A stretch of 64,000 bases of DNA from Pseudomonadota bacterium (GTDB taxonomy: Bacteria; Pseudomonadota; Gammaproteobacteria; Burkholderiales; Rhodocyclaceae). The DNA is taken from the NCBI GenBank assembly GCA_018241665.1, contig JAFEDK010000005.1, forward strand, positions 372,001 to 436,000. Direction: 5' to 3'. The notes beneath the pieces were generated by a model. That model was not told the origin of the DNA. It ran no database searches and saw only the letters and a program-made list of their open reading frames with translations. The position numbers and the translations under genes were made by a program. Position 1 is the stretch's first letter. The number at the start of each line of letters is the position of its first letter. Positions 61,489 through 64,000 of this stretch are shown piece by piece.

Positions 61489-63105
61489 TTAGAATGTGGT
61501 CTTGAACGTGAAGGACAGCCAGCTGCGGTCACTGATCGCCGCGTTGCCGTTGAAGGCCGACACGGTGCCGTCGGCGGCGCGCAGGTAATTGCCGAAGTAA
61601 TTGGTGTAGGCCAGGTCGAACTTGTACTTGGCCATGTACTCGGCGCCGACCCCGATGCTCCAGGTGCCGCTGTTCTCGTTGCCGCCGAAGGGCACCGGGG
61701 AATTGCCCTTGAGGCCGATGTCGTAGTGGATCGGCATGGTGATGTCGACGCTGGGCAGGGCCTGGAACCAGGTCGGCGTGAAGGTGGCGGAGATGCCGTA
61801 GGCCGAATCGGTGGAGCAGCCGGACTTCACGCCGGAGCAGGCGCCGTACTTGTCGCCGCTGAACAGCGCCTTGGAGCCTTCATCCACGTGGGCCAGGCGG
61901 CTGTACGACAGTTCGGCCATCAGCGTCGCCGAATCGAACACCGCGGTCTTGCCGACGTAGGCCAGCGCATTGACCAGGCCATGCCAGGTGGAACCGCGGG
62001 CGATCTGGCTGGAGCCGCCCAGCGTGTTCAGGGCGCCGTTGTCGCGGCGTACCAGCTCGGCACCGAAGGCGATGCCGGAGATCTGCTTCGACACGCTGAC
62101 GCCCCACAGGCGCACGTCCTGCGCGTAGGCGTTGTACATATAGCCGGCCGGGTTGGCGAGGATGGTCGGCACCTTGTCGTCGAAGTGGCGGTAGTACAGG
62201 CCGACGGTGGCCTGCAGCCATTCCGGCGTCAGCTTGGTATTGACGCCCCAGCTGCCGCGGTTGCCCGGGTTGTTGCCACTGCGATCGCCCAGGTAGGGCG
62301 TGCCGAAGACGTTGGTACCGCCGGCGAAGAAGGGATCGGCGCTGGACAGGTAGGTGCCGCCCTCGGGCAGGCGGTACGGCGCCCACTCCAGGTAGTACTG
62401 GGCCGCCACCGACACGGTGTCGTTGATCTGGGCCTGGGCCGACAGCTGACTCAGCGGCAGGAACAGTTCCTTCGCCTCGGAGCCCGGCGTCGCCAGCGCC
62501 TTGCGGAAATCCACCGGACCTTGCGAGTAGGACACGCCGTGGATCGGCGAGAACAGGGACTCGCCCCAGTAGATCGTGTGGCGGCCGAACTTCACATTGA
62601 CCGGCACGTCGCCGATGTCCACGCGGCCGAACACGAAGGCGTCGAGCAGCTCGCCGGACTTGGTGTAGTAGCGCTTCACCGTGTCGGTGTAGCGGTTGCC
62701 GGCATAGGGCGACGGCAGCGCCGACAAGGCCGGGTTGCCCTCGAACTTGTCGTTGTAGGCCGCGTCGTACCAGGCCGCGCCGGACAGGCGGAAGCCGTAG
62801 TTCTTCTTGACCACGAAATCGAGCTCGGAGAGCAGATCGACGCGGTTGGTGACCAGGTCGCCCTTGTCGAACTTGCCATCGCTGCCGTTGTGCAGCCAGG
62901 TGTTGTAGATGCTGGCGTCGCGCCCCTTGGTACGCACACCGACGTTGTACTTGACGGTGTTGTCCCAGCGGATCTCCACGTCGGAGCCCTCCGCCGTCGG
63001 GATCTGGAACGCCATGGCCTGGCCAGCGGCCAGGGATGCTGCCGCCACCGCGACTGCGGTCGCCATCCGACGACGCGGAATGCCGCTGACAAATCTGTTT
63101 TTCAC
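61489..63105 (-). CDS. DUF1302 outer-membrane protein
   Basis: A 538-residue beta-barrel candidate starting with GTG, with GGAGGAGG seven bases upstream. The signal peptide (RRRMATAVAVAAASLAAGQA) is followed by DVEIRWDNTVKYNVGVRTKG, TNRVDLLSELDFV and IYWGESLFSPIHG, and the last residues SFTFKTTF end in Phe as in outer-membrane barrels. It heads the DUF1302-DUF1329-Ycf48-RND operon. A motif of the island type (63186-63215) lies upstream. It probably serves uptake or secretion of a hydrophobic compound. The paralogue at 40501 is similar along its length. Confidence 0.91.
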   Translation of the reverse strand: MKNRFVSGIPRRRMATAVAVAAASLAAGQAMAFQIPTAEGSDVEIRWDNTVKYNVGVRTKGRDASIYNTWLHNGSDGKFDKGDLVTNRVDLLSELDFVVKKNYGFRLSGAAWYDAAYNDKFEGNPALSALPSPYAGNRYTDTVKRYYTKSGELLDAFVFGRVDIGDVPVNVKFGRHTIYWGESLFSPIHGVSYSQGPVDFRKALATPGSEAKELFLPLSQLSAQAQINDTVSVAAQYYLEWAPYRLPEGGTYLSSADPFFAGGTNVFGTPYLGDRSGNNPGNRGSWGVNTKLTPEWLQATVGLYYRHFDDKVPTILANPAGYMYNAYAQDVRLWGVSVSKQISGIAFGAELVRRDNGALNTLGGSSQIARGSTWHGLVNALAYVGKTAVFDSATLMAELSYSRLAHVDEGSKALFSGDKYGACSGVKSGCSTDSAYGISATFTPTWFQALPSVDITMPIHYDIGLKGNSPVPFGGNENSGTWSIGVGAEYMAKYKFDLAYTNYFGNYLRAADGTVSAFNGNAAISDRSWLSFTFKTTF

Positions 63106-63413
63106 GCCTATACCTCCTCCGGTTTGAACACTGCGAGGTTCTCCGGACACCTTCCAGATCCGGCCAACCCAGTCTCTTGGCTTGATGTAAAAAACCATCT
63201 AGCTCGTTTTTTTTGAGAGATTACTCCCAAACTTTTGAACTGCCAAGCGGGAATTTGGAAATATCGACAGAAGCCGCTTCGACCCTGTCGGCGGGCACTG
63301 CCCCGGGATTTGCCGATCAGGCGGAGAAGCAGGCGTGGCGCGGCTTGCGGGGAAACGCGAGGGCGGCGCGGAGGGCCGCAGAGAGGCTGTGCGGGGCGCG
63401 AAAACGGTAGATT
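63106..63413. other. intergenic region upstream of the DUF1302 operon
   Basis: These 308 bases hold no gene. The A/T-rich motif at 63186-63215 is the only clear signal and is 81-110 bases before the GTG start at 63105. The remainder towards the TetR stop is G/C-rich with no terminator seen. Confidence 0.7.
63186..63215. promoter_or_regulatory. A/T-rich motif of the catabolic island, site h
   Basis: Read towards the DUF1302 gene it starts CAAAAAAAACGAGCTAGATG and ends GTTTTTTACA. It keeps the A-run, ACGAG and GTTTTTT parts of the motif in the spacing seen at the other sites. Confidence 0.52.
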
Positions 63414-64000
63414 TCAGGCCCGCCGCAGCGCGACATGGGTACGGATCAGGGCCGACGCGCCGGCCCGGAAACACTCATCCGGCTCGCTCGACAACCAGTG
63501 TTTGATGAGCCCGCCGACGAACACGAAGGTGTCCTGGGCGACGATCGCCGGATCGAGGCCGGCCCGCAGCAGGCCCTTCGCCGCGGCGCGCTGGTAGGCT
63601 GCGGTAAGGCCGGCGAGGAACTCCAGCTGGCCTTCGGTACGCAGGCGCAGGCCGCTGAACTCCTCGACGTATTCGCACTTGAAACTCAGGATCTCGATGG
63701 TCTCCCGCGTCTCGGGCTGGTCTTCCATGATGTGGATGATCTCCCGCAACGCGCGCTCGATGCCCTGCAGCGGATCGGCCTCGCCCTCGTCGAAGACCAC
63801 CCGGTCGACGAAGGGCAAGGTGGCCTGCTCGCGCATCGCAAAGAAAAGATCAGTCTTGTTTCTGAAATGCCAATAGACTGCCCCGCGGGTCACCCCGGCC
63901 GCTGCCGCCACTCTTTCCAGCGTCGTCCGGGCCACCCCGCATTCCAGGAAAACCCGCCGGGCGGCGTCCAGGATATGACGGCGCGTGAGCTCCGCTTCTT
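63414..64000 (-). CDS. TtgR/AcrR-like TetR-family regulator, 5' end cut by window edge
   Basis: The frame runs to the right edge without a stop, so the true start is outside the window; the first visible residues are EAELTRRHILDAARRVFLEC, in the right register for a TetR N-terminal helix. The helix-turn-helix reads VARTTLERVAAAAGVTRGAV followed by YWHFRNKTDLF, the signature of the AcrR/TtgR branch that senses hydrophobic compounds. It is upstream of the DUF1302 efflux/uptake-type operon on the same strand. TtgR-type operators contain ACAAACA arms, which the island motif resembles, so it is a candidate master regulator of the island. Confidence 0.9.
   Translation of the reverse strand, partial: EAELTRRHILDAARRVFLECGVARTTLERVAAAAGVTRGAVYWHFRNKTDLFFAMREQATLPFVDRVVFDEGEADPLQGIERALREIIHIMEDQPETRETIEILSFKCEYVEEFSGLRLRTEGQLEFLAGLTAAYQRAAAKGLLRAGLDPAIVAQDTFVFVGGLIKHWLSSEPDECFRAGASALIRTHVALRRA

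Overview
The window is one high-GC stretch that reads like a chromosome of a betaproteobacterium of the Thauera/Azoarcus/Aromatoleum type. This is an inference from codon bias, gene families and the gene sets present; there is no rRNA or other marker in the window to prove it. Nearly every base is coding. I saw no tRNA, rRNA, CRISPR array, phage or insertion sequence. The main non-coding structure is a family of 67-bp palindromic repeats.

Layout: (1) 1-4815, minus strand: the start of a Nit1C-type nitrilase cluster (nitB, nitC, nitD and a cut-off nitE, a set linked in other bacteria to cyanide assimilation), a MocR-type PLP regulator gene, and three copies of one 16-bp palindrome shared by both promoter regions. 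(2) 4929-8655: a large hybrid histidine kinase and a small unknown protein. (3) 8741-17246, minus: a Rieske oxygenase with its own terminator, then a seven-gene operon transcribed from 17246 leftwards (GMC oxidoreductase, quinone-oxidoreductase-like MDR protein, old yellow enzyme, two SnoaL proteins, KstD-like flavoprotein, SDR). (4) 17701-18773: bacteriohemerythrin and a TetR regulator, with a perfect 20-bp palindrome between TetR and the divergent plus-strand operon 18938-25407 (Tat-exported flavoprotein, cytochrome c, second flavoprotein, LuxR regulator, OYE/Fe-S reductase). (5) 25641-29114, plus: Rieske oxygenase, SDR, MDR reductase. (6) 29172-37643, minus: an eleven-gene run with two related Rieske oxygenases, a Rieske ferredoxin, SDRs, SnoaL proteins, an EthD protein and a VOC protein. 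(7) 37779-42156, minus: DUF1302 and DUF1329 envelope proteins, SDR, SnoaL. (8) 42743-51209: mostly ordinary genes (gabD, response regulator, membrane protein, yjdM, trmA, isomerase-like protein, Cache protein, alcohol dehydrogenase). (9) 51438-56296, minus: SRPBCC, GST, three SDRs, ThuA-like and VOC proteins. (10) 56437-64000, minus: DUF1302, DUF1329, Ycf48-like and RND/MMPL envelope proteins, then a TtgR/AcrR-like TetR regulator cut by the right edge.

Read together, 8.7-42 kb and 51-64 kb look like one catabolic island for a hydrophobic, probably polycyclic alicyclic substrate (steroid, bile-acid or terpenoid-like). It has two sets of outer-membrane uptake-type proteins, four Rieske oxygenase alpha subunits but one ferredoxin, eight SDRs, three KstD-like or fumarate-reductase-like flavoproteins, two OYE-family reductases and six BaiE-like SnoaL proteins. 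No CoA ligase, thiolase, acyl-CoA dehydrogenase or ring-cleavage dioxygenase is present, so only the peripheral part of a pathway is seen. An A/T-rich motif lies in front of most of the transcription units of this island and may be the operator of a shared regulator, possibly the TetR protein at the right edge. The substrate cannot be told from sequence alone.
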